From positions 372,001-436,000 of the forward strand of contig NZ_AP018718.1 of NCBI RefSeq assembly GCF_003966565.1: a stretch of DNA of 64,000 nucleotides, given 5' to 3'. Positions 32,308-42,813 of this stretch are shown piece after piece. This DNA comes from Sulfuricystis multivorans (GTDB lineage: Bacteria > Pseudomonadota > Gammaproteobacteria > Burkholderiales > Rhodocyclaceae). The notes under the pieces were generated by a model. It saw only the letters and a program-made list of their open reading frames with translations, was not told the DNA's origin and made no database searches. Made by a program: the position numbers and the translations under genes. The first letter of the stretch is position 1. Each line of letters opens with the position of its first letter.

Positions 32308-34869
32308 ATGGCTGGTACCTTGTTCCAACTCGAAATCAATCCCAAGCTTCCGGCGCGCCTTGCGCGCCTCGAAGAACTCGCCAATAACCTCTGGTATAGC
32401 TGGGATCGCCCCACGCGCACACTGTTCGCGCGTCTCGGCAGCAAGCTGTGGGGCGCGGTCGGCCACAGCCCGAAGGCCTTTCTCAAACGCGTCGATCAGC
32501 GCCGTCTCGAGGAGGCGGCGGAAGATCCGGTGTTTCTCGGCGCGCTCGCCCATGTGCTGTCGGCCTATGACACTTATCACGATGCGCTGCGCCGCGACCA
32601 GGGGCATCAGCTGCCGGAAGGCGCGCTGATCGCCTATTTCTGCGCCGAATTCGGTTTTCATGAGAGTCTGCCGATCTATTCCGGCGGCCTGGGCATCCTC
32701 GCCGGCGATCACTGCAAGACGGCGAGCGACATGAACTTGCCGTTCGTCGGCGTCGGCCTGCTCTATCGTCAGGGCTATTTCCTGCAGAGCATCGACGGCG
32801 AAGGTCGTCAGCATGCGCTCTACAACGATGCCGATTTCGACGACCTGCCGGTCACCCCCGTCGTCGGGCCGGACGGTGGCGAATTGAAGATCAGTGTGCG
32901 TCTGCCAGGGCGTGATGTCTGGGTCAAGGTCTGGAAGGCGCGCATCGGCCATGTGTCGTTGTATCTGCTCGATACCGATCTCGAGGAGAACTCGCCGCAC
33001 GACCGCGACATCACCCATCAGCTCTACGGCGGCGACCGCACGACGCGCATCGAGCAGGAGATCGTGCTGGGGATGGGGGGCGTGCGGACGCTCGCCGCGT
33101 TGGGCTTGAAGCCGACCGTCTGGCACATCAACGAAGGTCACGCCGCGTTCCTGGTACTCGAACGCATGCGCGACTTGATCAAGAGCGGTCTCGATTTCGA
33201 TGCTGCGCTCGAAGTCGTCGCCAGCAACACGGTGTTCACCACCCATACGCCGGTGCCGGCCGGCCACGATCATTTCAGCGACGAGATGATCCGCAAGTAT
33301 TTCGAGGAATGCTGTCACGATATGGGCTGCGAGGTCGGTAGCCTGCTGGCCTTGGGACGCATCGACGATACACCCGAATTCAACATGACCGGTCTGGCGG
33401 TTCGCGGTTCACGTTTCCAGAATGGCGTCTCGCGCATCCACGGCGACGTCTCCGCGGAAATCTGCCGCAAGTTGTGGCCACAGATCGACCCCGAAGAAAA
33501 CCCGATGGACTATGTCACCAACGGGGTTCATGTGCCGACGTTCCTTTCCGACCATTGGCACGACACCTTCGACCGTGTGCTCGGGCCAGCCTGGCGCCAG
33601 CGGCTTACCGATGCGCAGACCTGGGCGCAAGTGCATGCGATTCCCGATCACACCTTCTGGAGCATCCGCCAGTCGATCAAGGCCGAAATGCTCTATCTGG
33701 TGCGCCACCGCATCACCGAGCAATACACGCGCAACCAGTGTTCGCAGGCCCACATCGACCGGCTGTTGCAGCTCGCCGATCCGGAAAATCCCAACGTCCT
33801 GACGATTGGCTTCGCGCGCCGCTTCGCCACCTACAAGCGCGCCACGCTGCTGTTTCGCGACCTCGAGCTGTTGCGGCGCTTGATCTGCAATCCGGAGCGG
33901 CCGGTGCTGTTCGTCTTCGCCGGCAAGGCGCATCCGGCCGACCAGCCCGGCCAGGCGCTGATCCGGCGCGTCCATGAGGTGGCGCAGATGCCGGAATTCG
34001 AGGGCCACATCCTGCTCGTCGAAGGCTATGACCTGCGCCTGGCGCGCCGCCTCGTCGCGGGCGTCGATGTCTGGCTGAACAATCCGGTCTATCCACTCGA
34101 AGCCTCCGGTACCTCGGGCATGAAGGCGTCGATGAACGGCGTCATCAACCTATCGGTGCTCGACGGCTGGTGGGGTGAGGGTTTCCATCAAGACGATGGC
34201 GGCGCGAACGGTTGGGCGATCAAGCCGGCCTCGCGCAGCCTCGACGAGGAACGGCGCGACCAGGAAGAAGGCCGTTCGCTCTACGAGACCCTGCAGGACA
34301 AGGTGATCCCGCTGTATTACGCGCGCGGGCCGATGGGCTATTCACCCGGTTGGGTGGCGATGGCCAAGCGCTCGATCGCGACGATCACGCCGCGTTTCAA
34401 TTCGCAGCGCATGGTCGGCGAGTATCTGCACAAGTTCTATGCGCCGGCCGACCAGCAGTGGCGCAAGAAAAGCGCCGATGGTTATGCCGCCGCACGCACG
34501 TTGGCGGGCTGGAAACAGAAGGTGCGCCAGGCCTGGCCCAAGGTGCGCTTGCGGCGCATCGACACACCAGTCAAGCGCATTCCCTATGGCGCCAGCCTGC
34601 ACTTCGAGCTGGCCGTCCATCTCGATGGTCTGGCGCCGCAGGACGTGGCGGTGGAATTGCTGCTGTCGCGTCCCGGCACCGACAGCCGCACGCGGCCGCC
34701 GCGCAAGCTGTTGCTCGAATATCGCGGGCCGGGCGAGCAGGGCGACAGCATCTTCGCGCTCGATTTCACGCCCGACGTCTGCGGCAAGCTCGATTACCGG
34801 CTGCGCGTCTATCCCCACCATGAGCTGCTGACCCATCCCTTCGAGATGGGCATGATGCTGTGGCTGTGA
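32308..34869 (+). CDS. glgP: Alpha-glucan phosphorylase (DUF3417 type, GT35)
   Basis: 853 residues. An N-terminal DUF3417 domain (NLWYSWDRPTRTLFARL) marks the glycogen phosphorylase subfamily with Thermotoga/mycobacterial relatives rather than E. coli GlgP. The core has YFCAEFGFHESLPIYSGGLG, VWHINEGHAAFL, TTHTPVPAGHD and the PLP-lysine region EASGTSGMKASMNGVINLS. It cleaves alpha-1,4-glucan with phosphate to glucose 1-phosphate. The C-terminal 150 residues are an extra beta-domain. pgi follows 7 bp downstream. Confidence 0.93.
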   Translation: MAGTLFQLEINPKLPARLARLEELANNLWYSWDRPTRTLFARLGSKLWGAVGHSPKAFLKRVDQRRLEEAAEDPVFLGALAHVLSAYDTYHDALRRDQGHQLPEGALIAYFCAEFGFHESLPIYSGGLGILAGDHCKTASDMNLPFVGVGLLYRQGYFLQSIDGEGRQHALYNDADFDDLPVTPVVGPDGGELKISVRLPGRDVWVKVWKARIGHVSLYLLDTDLEENSPHDRDITHQLYGGDRTTRIEQEIVLGMGGVRTLAALGLKPTVWHINEGHAAFLVLERMRDLIKSGLDFDAALEVVASNTVFTTHTPVPAGHDHFSDEMIRKYFEECCHDMGCEVGSLLALGRIDDTPEFNMTGLAVRGSRFQNGVSRIHGDVSAEICRKLWPQIDPEENPMDYVTNGVHVPTFLSDHWHDTFDRVLGPAWRQRLTDAQTWAQVHAIPDHTFWSIRQSIKAEMLYLVRHRITEQYTRNQCSQAHIDRLLQLADPENPNVLTIGFARRFATYKRATLLFRDLELLRRLICNPERPVLFVFAGKAHPADQPGQALIRRVHEVAQMPEFEGHILLVEGYDLRLARRLVAGVDVWLNNPVYPLEASGTSGMKASMNGVINLSVLDGWWGEGFHQDDGGANGWAIKPASRSLDEERRDQEEGRSLYETLQDKVIPLYYARGPMGYSPGWVAMAKRSIATITPRFNSQRMVGEYLHKFYAPADQQWRKKSADGYAAARTLAGWKQKVRQAWPKVRLRRIDTPVKRIPYGASLHFELAVHLDGLAPQDVAVELLLSRPGTDSRTRPPRKLLLEYRGPGEQGDSIFALDFTPDVCGKLDYRLRVYPHHELLTHPFEMGMMLWL

Positions 34870-34876
34870 GGATGCG

Positions 34877-36504
<1,628 letters not shown>

Positions 36505-36508
<4 letters not shown>

Positions 36509-37956
36509 AGATCCTGTTCGTTACTCCCGAGATCGCCCCCTGGGTCAAGACCGGCGGCCTGGGTGATGTCGCGGCGGCGCTGCCAGCGGCGCTGATGCGG
36601 GCCGGTTGCGACGTGCGTGTGCTGGTGCCGCGCTATCCGGCGCTCGCCGCGGCGTTTCCCGATGCCCAGCCGCTCATACGTCTGCCGGCATTCGGGGGGC
36701 AGTTGCCGGCCTCCGAACTGTTCCTCGCCCAAGCTGCGGGTACTCCTGCTTTCCTGCTGCTCGACTGCCCAGCGCTCTTCGACCGGCCGGGCAATCCCTA
36801 TTTGGGGCCTGAAGGCCGCGATTGGCTCGACAACCATTTGCGCTTCGGACTGCTGTCGAGAGTCGCGGCGCGGCTGGCCGGCAATGCCTCGCCGCTCGAC
36901 TGGCGTCCCGACATTCTCCACTGCAATGACTGGCAGACCGGTCTTGCCCCCTACTATCTGCGTTTTTACGAGCCGGGCGGTGCCGCCTCGGTGATGACGA
37001 TCCACAATCTCGCCTTCCAGGGCGTGTTCGCCCCCCAGCTGCTCGACGATCTGGCGCTGACCGGCAAGGACTGGCACATCGATGGCGTCGAATACTATGG
37101 CCAGATGTCCTTTCTCAAGGCCGGCCTACGCCATGCCGATTGGATCACCACCGTGAGTCCAACCTATGCGCGCGAGATCCAGACCGAAGACGGCGGCATG
37201 GGACTTGCCGGCTTGCTGCAAAGCCGCGCCGCACAGCTTTCGGGCATCCTCAACGGCATCGACACCGAGGTCTGGAATCCGGCGACCGATATTCATCTGC
37301 CGGCGCATTTCGACCGCGCGCATCTTACCGGCAAGGCGCAATGCAAGCGCGCGCTGCAACGCGAGCTCGGCCTGGCGGAACGCGATGATTGTCCGCTGTT
37401 TGGCGTGGTGAGCCGACTGACGCATCAGAAGGGCCTCGATCTCGTAGCCGCGATCGGTGATGCCCTCGTCGCCCTGCCGGCGCAGCTCGCCGTGTTGGGC
37501 GGCGGCGACAAGACGCTGGAAAAGGCCTTCGCTGCGCTGGCCGAGCGCCATCCGGGTCAGGTCGCGGTATGCATCGGCTTCAGTGAGCCCCTCGCGCATC
37601 GCATCGAGGCTGGCGCGGACTGCTTTCTGATGCCCTCGCGTTTCGAACCCTGCGGCCTGAACCAGATGTACAGCCTCGCCTATGGCACGCCACCCCTGGT
37701 GCGCGCCACCGGGGGTTTGGCCGACACGGTGACCGATTGCACAGCCGAGACGCTCGCCGCGGGTAGCGCGAATGGCTTCGTCTGCGGGCCGGCGACCCCC
37801 GAGGCGCTCATCGAGACGCTGCGTCGCGCCAACGCTTTCTGGCATGACAAACCGAGCTGGCGCGCGTTGCAGAAAAACGGCATGGCGCGTGATTTCGGCT
37901 GGGCACGACCGGCCGAACGGTATCTCGATCTCTATCGGCGCTTGCGTCCACAATGA
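36505..37956 (+). CDS. glgA: Glycogen synthase (ADP-glucose type, GT5)
   Basis: 483 residues from the ATG at 36505, which overlaps the pgi stop and gives MKILFVTPEIAPWVKTGGLGD, including the KTGGL ADP-glucose motif; an ATG at 36496 is also possible. Other motifs: HCNDWQTGLAPYYLR, VMTIHNLAFQG, GVVSRLTHQKGLDLV and MPSRFEPCGLNQMYSLAYGT. It extends alpha-1,4-glucan from ADP-glucose. No branching enzyme (glgB) is in the window. The stop codon is the left target-site duplicate of the MITE that follows. Confidence 0.95.
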
Positions 37957-37957
37957 T

Positions 37958-38190
37958 CCTAAAAACCTCAGTTGGACGCGCCCGATGGTGCGTGCCGGCG
38001 GGCGGATGGCGCGACGCGACGACGCAGCAGGCTCATGCCTGCAAGGAGGAGCAACAAAGCCAGGCGCCCGTCGGCGCGTGCCAGGGGGTGCGTAGCAGGG
38101 TCACCTCTCCGGTGAGCGGAATCAGTGAGACATCTTTCGATCTTCTCAGGCATTTTTTGCCTTCAGGAGCGGTTAACTGGGGTTTTTAGG
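37958..38190. mobile_element. MITE-like element between glgA and folA
   Basis: A 233-bp segment has terminal inverted repeats beginning CCTAAAAACC and continuing CAGTT with one mismatch between (15 of 16 bases). It is flanked by a 5-bp direct repeat ATGAT at 37953-37957 and 38191-38195. It encodes no transposase; the 61- to 78-codon frames inside look random. The left ATGAT supplies the glgA stop (TGA) and the right one the folA start (ATG). The parent insertion-sequence family is not identified. Confidence 0.8.
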
Positions 38191-38685
38191 ATGATCGTCA
38201 TCATCGCGGCCGTGGCGAAAAACGGCGTGATCGGCAAGAGCAACGCATTGCCTTGGCGTCTGCCGGAAGATTTGCAGCATTTCAAGGCGCTCACCCTGGG
38301 ACACACGGTGATCATGGGCCGCAAGACCTGGGAATCGCTGCCGGAAAAATTCCGGCCTCTGCCCGGGCGCGAGAACATCGTCGTGACGCGCAACGTCGAC
38401 TATGTCGCGCCGGGTGCGACGGTGGCGCATTCGCTCGCCGCCGCGCTGAGCAAAGTCGGCGCTGGGGGGACGGCATTCGTGATCGGCGGCGCCGAGCTCT
38501 ACGCCCATGCGCTGCCGCTCGCCGATCGGCTGGAGCTCACCGAGATCGATGTCGATGTCGAAGGCGATGCTTTCTTCCCCGCCTTCGCACGTGCCGAATG
38601 GCGCGAGACAGGGCGTGTCGCTGGCCGCTCGGCCAATGGACTGGCTTACGCCTTCGTCACTTACGAGCGGACACAGTCGACGTAA
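38191..38685 (+). CDS. folA: Dihydrofolate reductase
   Basis: 164 residues from the ATG at 38191, giving MIVIIAAVAKNGVIGKSNAL. Conserved motifs: PWRLPEDLQHFKALTLGH, VIMGRKTWESLP, PLPGRENIVVTRN and FVIGGAELYAHALPLADRL. It regenerates tetrahydrofolate after thymidylate synthesis. Because a MITE abuts the start codon, no Shine-Dalgarno from the old operon remains; GGAG at 38166-38169 inside the element is 21 bp away, so translation may be weak or changed. A REP-like block lies in frame at codons 88-95 (SKVGAGGTA). It converges on the decarboxylase gene with a 25-bp overlap. Confidence 0.95.
   Translation: MIVIIAAVAKNGVIGKSNALPWRLPEDLQHFKALTLGHTVIMGRKTWESLPEKFRPLPGRENIVVTRNVDYVAPGATVAHSLAAALSKVGAGGTAFVIGGAELYAHALPLADRLELTEIDVDVEGDAFFPAFARAEWRETGRVAGRSANGLAYAFVTYERTQST
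38452..38475 (+). repeat. REP-like repeat copy inside folA
   Basis: AAAGTCGGCGCTGG plus GGGGACGGCA differs from the repeat core by one base in 23. It is read in frame as SKVGAGGTA just ahead of the conserved FVIGGAELY strand, replacing a variable loop. Such a match is unlikely by chance but the loop length stays normal for the family. Confidence 0.65.
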
Positions 38686-40889
38686 TACCCGTTGCCGTCC
38701 GCCTTGACGAGGCCGTGGATATCGGTTTCGAAGCCGGGGAAACGGGCATTGAACTCGCGGGCGAATTGGAGGTAGCGCACGATCGTCGCATTGAAACGTT
38801 CGCCCGGGATCAGCAGCGGAATGCCGGGCGGATACGGCGTGAGCAATACTGCCGTGATGCGCCCTTCGAGCTTGTCGATCGGCACCCGTTCGATTTCGCG
38901 ATGCGCCATCTTGGCGAAGGCATCGGCAGGCCGCATCGCCGGCACCATGTCGGAGGTATACATTTCGGTGGTCAGCCGGGCGATGTCGTTGGCTTTGTAG
39001 ACGCCATGGATCTGGGCACAAAGTTCCTTGAGGCCGATGCGTTCATAGCGTGGATATTTGGCGACGAATTCCGGCAGCACCTTCCATAGCGGCTGGTTCT
39101 CGTCGTAATCATCCTTGAACTGCTGCAGCTCGGTCACCATCGTGTTCCAACGGCCCTTGGTGATGCCGATCGTGAACATGATGAAAAAGCTGTAGAGCCC
39201 GCATTTCTCGACGATCACGCCATGTTCGGCGAGATACTTGGTGACGATCGCCGCGGGGATGCCCCAGTCGGCGAAATCGCCATCGACATCGAGGCCCGGG
39301 GTGATGACCGTGGCCTTGATCGGATCGAGCAGATTGAATCCCTTGGCGAGCTTGCCGAAGCCGTGCCAGCGCTCGCCCGGTTTGAGCATCCAGGCCTCGC
39401 GTTCCTCGATGCCCTCCTCGGAAAGATCATTCGGCCCCCAGACCTGGAACCACCAGTCGGTACCGAACTCCTTGCTGACCTTGCGCATCGCGCGGCGGAA
39501 ATCGAGCGCCTCCTTGATCGATTCCTCGACCAGCGCGGTGCCGCCGGGCTCTTCCATCATCGCCGCGGCGACATCGCAGGAAGCGATGATCGCGTACTGC
39601 GGCGAAGTCGAGGTGTGCATCAGGTAGGCTTCGTTGAACACGTCGCGATCGAGCCTGTGGTTCTCGGCATCCTGAACGAGGATTTGCGAAGCCTGGGACA
39701 GACCGGCGAGCAGCTTGTGCGTCGACTGCGTGGAGAACACCATCGACTCCCTGCAGCGCGGACGATTGGCGCCGATCGCGTGATAGTCGCCGTAGAACTC
39801 GTGGAAGGCGGCATGCGGCAGCCAGGCTTCGTCGAAGTGCAACGTGTCGATGTAGCCGTCGAGCATTTCCTTGATTTCCTCGACGTTGTAGAGGATGCCG
39901 TCATAGGTGCTCTGGGTGATCGTCAGTACGCGCGGTTTGCCTTCGACCTGGGAGGCGAACGGATGGGCGGCGATCTTCTTCTGGATGTTCTGCCATTCGA
40001 ACTCGCTCTTCGGGATCGGCCCGATGATGCCGTAGTTGTTGCGCGTCGGCATCAGGAACACCGGAATCGCCCCTGTCATGATGATCGCATGGAGGACCGA
40101 CTTGTGGCAGTTGCGGTCCACGATCACCACGTCGCCGGGTGCGACGGTCGAATGCCAGACGATCTTGTTCGAGGTCGAGGTGCCGTTGGTGACGAAAAAG
40201 AGATGGTCGGCATTGAAGATGCGCGCGGCATTGCGCTCGGCAGCCGCCACCGGGCCGGTGTGGTCGAGCAGCTGGCCGAGTTCCTCGACCGCATTGCAGA
40301 CGTCGGCCCTGAGCATGTTCTCGCCGAAGAACTGATGGAACATCTGGCCGACCGGCGATTTCAGGAAGGCGACACCGCCGGAATGGCCAGGGCAATGCCA
40401 AGAATAGGAGCCGTCGGCGGCATAGTGGGTCAGCGCGCGGAAGAAGGGGGGCGGCAGGCTGTCGAGGTAGGCGCGGGCCTCGCGCACCACGTAGCGGGCG
40501 ATGAACTCCGGCGTGTCCTCGTACATGTGGATGAAGCCGTGCAGCTCTCTGAGCACGTCGTTCGGGATGTGCCGCGAGGTGCGCGTTTCGCCGTGCAGGA
40601 AGATCGGGATTTCGGCGTTGCGAAAGCGAATCTCCGAGACGAAGGTTCTCAGCTCGGTGATGGTTTTCTCCGCCTCGGTGGCGAGCTCTTCATCGTCGAT
40701 CGACAGAATGAAGGCCGATGCCCGGCTCTGCTGCTGGGCGAAGGAGGCCAGATCGCCATAACTGGTGACGCCGAGCACGTCGAGGCCCTCTTTTTCGATC
40801 GCTTCCGCCAGCACGCGGATACCCAGCCCCGAGGCGTTCTCCGAGCGGAAATCCTCGTCGATGATGATGACAGGAAAATGAAAACGCAT
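38661..40889 (-). CDS. Inducible-type arginine/lysine/ornithine decarboxylase
   Basis: 742 residues with the class I basic amino-acid decarboxylase layout: a response-regulator-like wing domain (1-130), a PLP domain with SWHCPGHSGGVAFLKSP, VTNGTSTSNKIV, HFDEAWLPHAAFHEFYG and PLP lysine in STQSTHKLLAGLSQASQI, and a C-terminal domain ending PYPPGIPLLIPGERF. E. coli AdiA (755) and LdcI (715) are nearest in length. The substrate cannot be fixed by eye. It would make cadaverine, agmatine or putrescine with CO2, consuming a proton. It is a single gene between folA and dcd. Confidence 0.88.
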   Translation of the reverse strand: MRFHFPVIIIDEDFRSENASGLGIRVLAEAIEKEGLDVLGVTSYGDLASFAQQQSRASAFILSIDDEELATEAEKTITELRTFVSEIRFRNAEIPIFLHGETRTSRHIPNDVLRELHGFIHMYEDTPEFIARYVVREARAYLDSLPPPFFRALTHYAADGSYSWHCPGHSGGVAFLKSPVGQMFHQFFGENMLRADVCNAVEELGQLLDHTGPVAAAERNAARIFNADHLFFVTNGTSTSNKIVWHSTVAPGDVVIVDRNCHKSVLHAIIMTGAIPVFLMPTRNNYGIIGPIPKSEFEWQNIQKKIAAHPFASQVEGKPRVLTITQSTYDGILYNVEEIKEMLDGYIDTLHFDEAWLPHAAFHEFYGDYHAIGANRPRCRESMVFSTQSTHKLLAGLSQASQILVQDAENHRLDRDVFNEAYLMHTSTSPQYAIIASCDVAAAMMEEPGGTALVEESIKEALDFRRAMRKVSKEFGTDWWFQVWGPNDLSEEGIEEREAWMLKPGERWHGFGKLAKGFNLLDPIKATVITPGLDVDGDFADWGIPAAIVTKYLAEHGVIVEKCGLYSFFIMFTIGITKGRWNTMVTELQQFKDDYDENQPLWKVLPEFVAKYPRYERIGLKELCAQIHGVYKANDIARLTTEMYTSDMVPAMRPADAFAKMAHREIERVPIDKLEGRITAVLLTPYPPGIPLLIPGERFNATIVRYLQFAREFNARFPGFETDIHGLVKADGNGYYVDCVRS

Positions 40890-40906
40890 CTGGATTCTCT
40901 CCCGAA

Positions 40907-40942
40907 AAGCAAAGACCCGCCCCGGGCAGCCGGCGGCGGGCC
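40907..40942 (-). terminator. Probable rho-independent terminator after dcd
   Basis: On the minus strand a GC-rich hairpin (CCCGCC paired with GGCGGG, loop about 13 nt with a small inner stem) is followed by TCTTTGCTTTT. It lies 32 bp past the dcd stop and before the decarboxylase start. Confidence 0.6.
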
Positions 40943-40973
40943 ATCGATGTCAGAGTGCGGCTACGCGCTAGGC

Positions 40974-41543
40974 CTAGATCTTTGGCAGAGTGACGCCGAC
41001 CTGCCCCTGGTATTTCCCGCCGCGGTCGCGGTAGGAGGTTTCGCAGATCTCGTCGGATTCGAAGAAGATCACCTGGGCGCAGCCTTCACCAGCATAGATT
41101 TTGGCGGGCAGCGGGGTGGTGTTGGAGAACTCGAGCGTCACGTAGCCTTCCCATTCCGGCTCGAAGGGGGTGACGTTGACGATGATGCCGCAGCGCGCAT
41201 AGGTGCTCTTGCCGAGGCAAATGGTCAAAACGCTTCTCGGGATGCGGAAATACTCGACGGTGCGCGCGAGCGCAAACGAGTTCGGTGGGATCACGCAATA
41301 GCCCTTGCCTGAGACCTCGACGAAGGAATCGGGATCGAAGGCCTTGGGGTCGACGATGGTGTGGTTGATGTTGGTGAACACGCGGAATTCGTCCGCACAG
41401 CGGATGTCGTAGCCGTAGCTCGAAGTGCCGTAGGAGACGATCTTCTGACCATCCACTTCGCGCACCAGCTCGGGAGAAAACGGCTCGATCATGCCGTACT
41501 CCCGCGCCATGCGGCGAATCCATTTGTCCGACTTGATGCTCAT
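40974..41543 (-). CDS. dcd: dCTP deaminase
   Basis: 189 residues from the ATG at 41543 ([20 protein letters not shown]). Motifs: [60 protein letters not shown] and [10 protein letters not shown]. It converts dCTP to dUTP, the source of dUMP for thymidylate synthase; the enzyme is the monofunctional type. The gene lies 73 bp downstream of mrp, with a strong hairpin between them, so it probably has its own promoter. Confidence 0.96.
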   Translation of the reverse strand: MSIKSDKWIRRMAREYGMIEPFSPELVREVDGQKIVSYGTSSYGYDIRCADEFRVFTNINHTIVDPKAFDPDSFVEVSGKGYCVIPPNSFALARTVEYFRIPRSVLTICLGKSTYARCGIIVNVTPFEPEWEGYVTLEFSNTTPLPAKIYAGEGCAQVIFFESDEICETSYRDRGGKYQGQVGVTLPKI

Positions 41544-41561
41544 GCGGGCGTCTCCCAAAAG

Positions 41562-41590
41562 ACAACGCCTCCGGCATGCGGAGGCGTTGT
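41562..41590 (-). terminator. Rho-independent terminator after mrp
   Basis: A perfect 12-bp stem, ACAACGCCTCCG with CGGAGGCGTTGT, has a 5-nt loop and on the minus strand is followed by CTTTTGG. It lies 26 bp past the mrp stop and 18 bp ahead of the dcd start. Confidence 0.75.
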
Positions 41591-41616
41591 AAATTAGACC
41601 ACAAATCTGGGCAGCC

Positions 41617-42708
41617 TCATGTATTTTGCACGACGATGGTCGGGAATTTCGACGAATGATCCTTGGCCTGTTCGGCGATCTTGACGCCGATGCGCCGGGC
41701 GATGGCGCGGTAGATCTCGGCGACGCGGCCATTCGGGTCGGCGACGACGGTCGGATGCCCGGAATCGACCTGCTCGCGGATGTTCCTGTCGAGCGGTAGG
41801 GCGCCGAGGAATTCGACTTCGTAGTCCTCGCACATCTTCTTGCCGCCGCCTTCGCCGAAGATGTGCTCCTCGTGACCACATTTCGAGCAGATGTGAATGC
41901 TCATGTTCTCGACGATGCCCAGGATCGGGATGCCGACCTTCTCGAACATCTTGAGACCCTTCCTGGCATCGAGCAGCGCGATGTCCTGCGGCGTGGTGAC
42001 GATCACCGCGCCGGTGACCGGTACCTGCTGGGCCAGGGTGAGCTGGATGTCGCCGGTGCCCGGCGGCAGATCGACGACCAGATAGTCGAGGTCTTTCCAG
42101 TGGGTGTCACCAAGGAGCTGGTTGAGCGCCTGGGTGACCATCGGGCCGCGCCAGACCATCGGCGTTTCCGGGTCGATCAAAAAGCCGATCGACATGGCCT
42201 GGATGCCATGTGCGATCATTGGTTCGAGCTTGCGGCCATCGGTCGATTCCGGCTGGCTGTCCGGGATGCCCAGCATCTGCGGCTGGGAGGGACCGTAGAT
42301 GTCGGCATCCAACAGGCCGACATTGGCGCCTTCGGCGGCGAGCGCCAGCGCCAGGTTGACGGCGGTGGTCGACTTGCCGACGCCGCCTTTGCCGGAGGCT
42401 ACCGCGATGATGTTCTTGACGCCCGGGATCAGCTTGACGCCTTTTTGCACCGCATGTGAGACGATCTTCTGAGTGACATTGGCCGAGACGTTGCCGACGC
42501 CGGGCACGGTCTTGATCGCGTCGATGACCATCTTGCGGATCGAGTCGATCTGGCTTTTGGCGGGGTAGCCGAGTTCGACGTCGAGCGAGACGTCGGCTCC
42601 ACTGATCTTGATGTTCTTGGTGCTCCGGGTGCTGACGAGGTCCTTGCCGGTGTTGGGGTCGATGACAGCCTTGAGGGCTTCTTGAATGGCTTCTACGCTG
42701 AGGGACAT
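41617..42708 (-). CDS. mrp: Mrp/ApbC iron-sulfur cluster carrier ATPase
   Basis: 363 residues from the ATG at 42708. An N-terminal DUF59/MIP18 domain (residues 1-85) precedes the deviant Walker A loop [12 protein letters not shown] near 103, then [36 protein letters not shown] and the cluster-ligand motif [12 protein letters not shown]. It carries and delivers 4Fe-4S clusters as a dimer. It diverges from metG across 105 bp, a very common arrangement in Proteobacteria. Confidence 0.95.
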   Translation of the reverse strand: MSLSVEAIQEALKAVIDPNTGKDLVSTRSTKNIKISGADVSLDVELGYPAKSQIDSIRKMVIDAIKTVPGVGNVSANVTQKIVSHAVQKGVKLIPGVKNIIAVASGKGGVGKSTTAVNLALALAAEGANVGLLDADIYGPSQPQMLGIPDSQPESTDGRKLEPMIAHGIQAMSIGFLIDPETPMVWRGPMVTQALNQLLGDTHWKDLDYLVVDLPPGTGDIQLTLAQQVPVTGAVIVTTPQDIALLDARKGLKMFEKVGIPILGIVENMSIHICSKCGHEEHIFGEGGGKKMCEDYEVEFLGALPLDRNIREQVDSGHPTVVADPNGRVAEIYRAIARRIGVKIAEQAKDHSSKFPTIVVQNT

Positions 42709-42813
42709 AGGGGCTCCGAATGTTTGATCAGTTTGGTCTAATATTACTGCAGGCAAAAGGCAGATGAGGGCGTTTGTTAGAATTTCCAGCCTTTCCCCGT
42801 GGAACCTGCAATC

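Noticed and set aside
37968-38153. Minus-strand 61-codon frame in the MITE with a hydrophobic stretch followed by arginines, like a PEP-CTERM tail
   Set aside because: No PEP motif, no upstream protein body, and it lies wholly inside a non-autonomous element.
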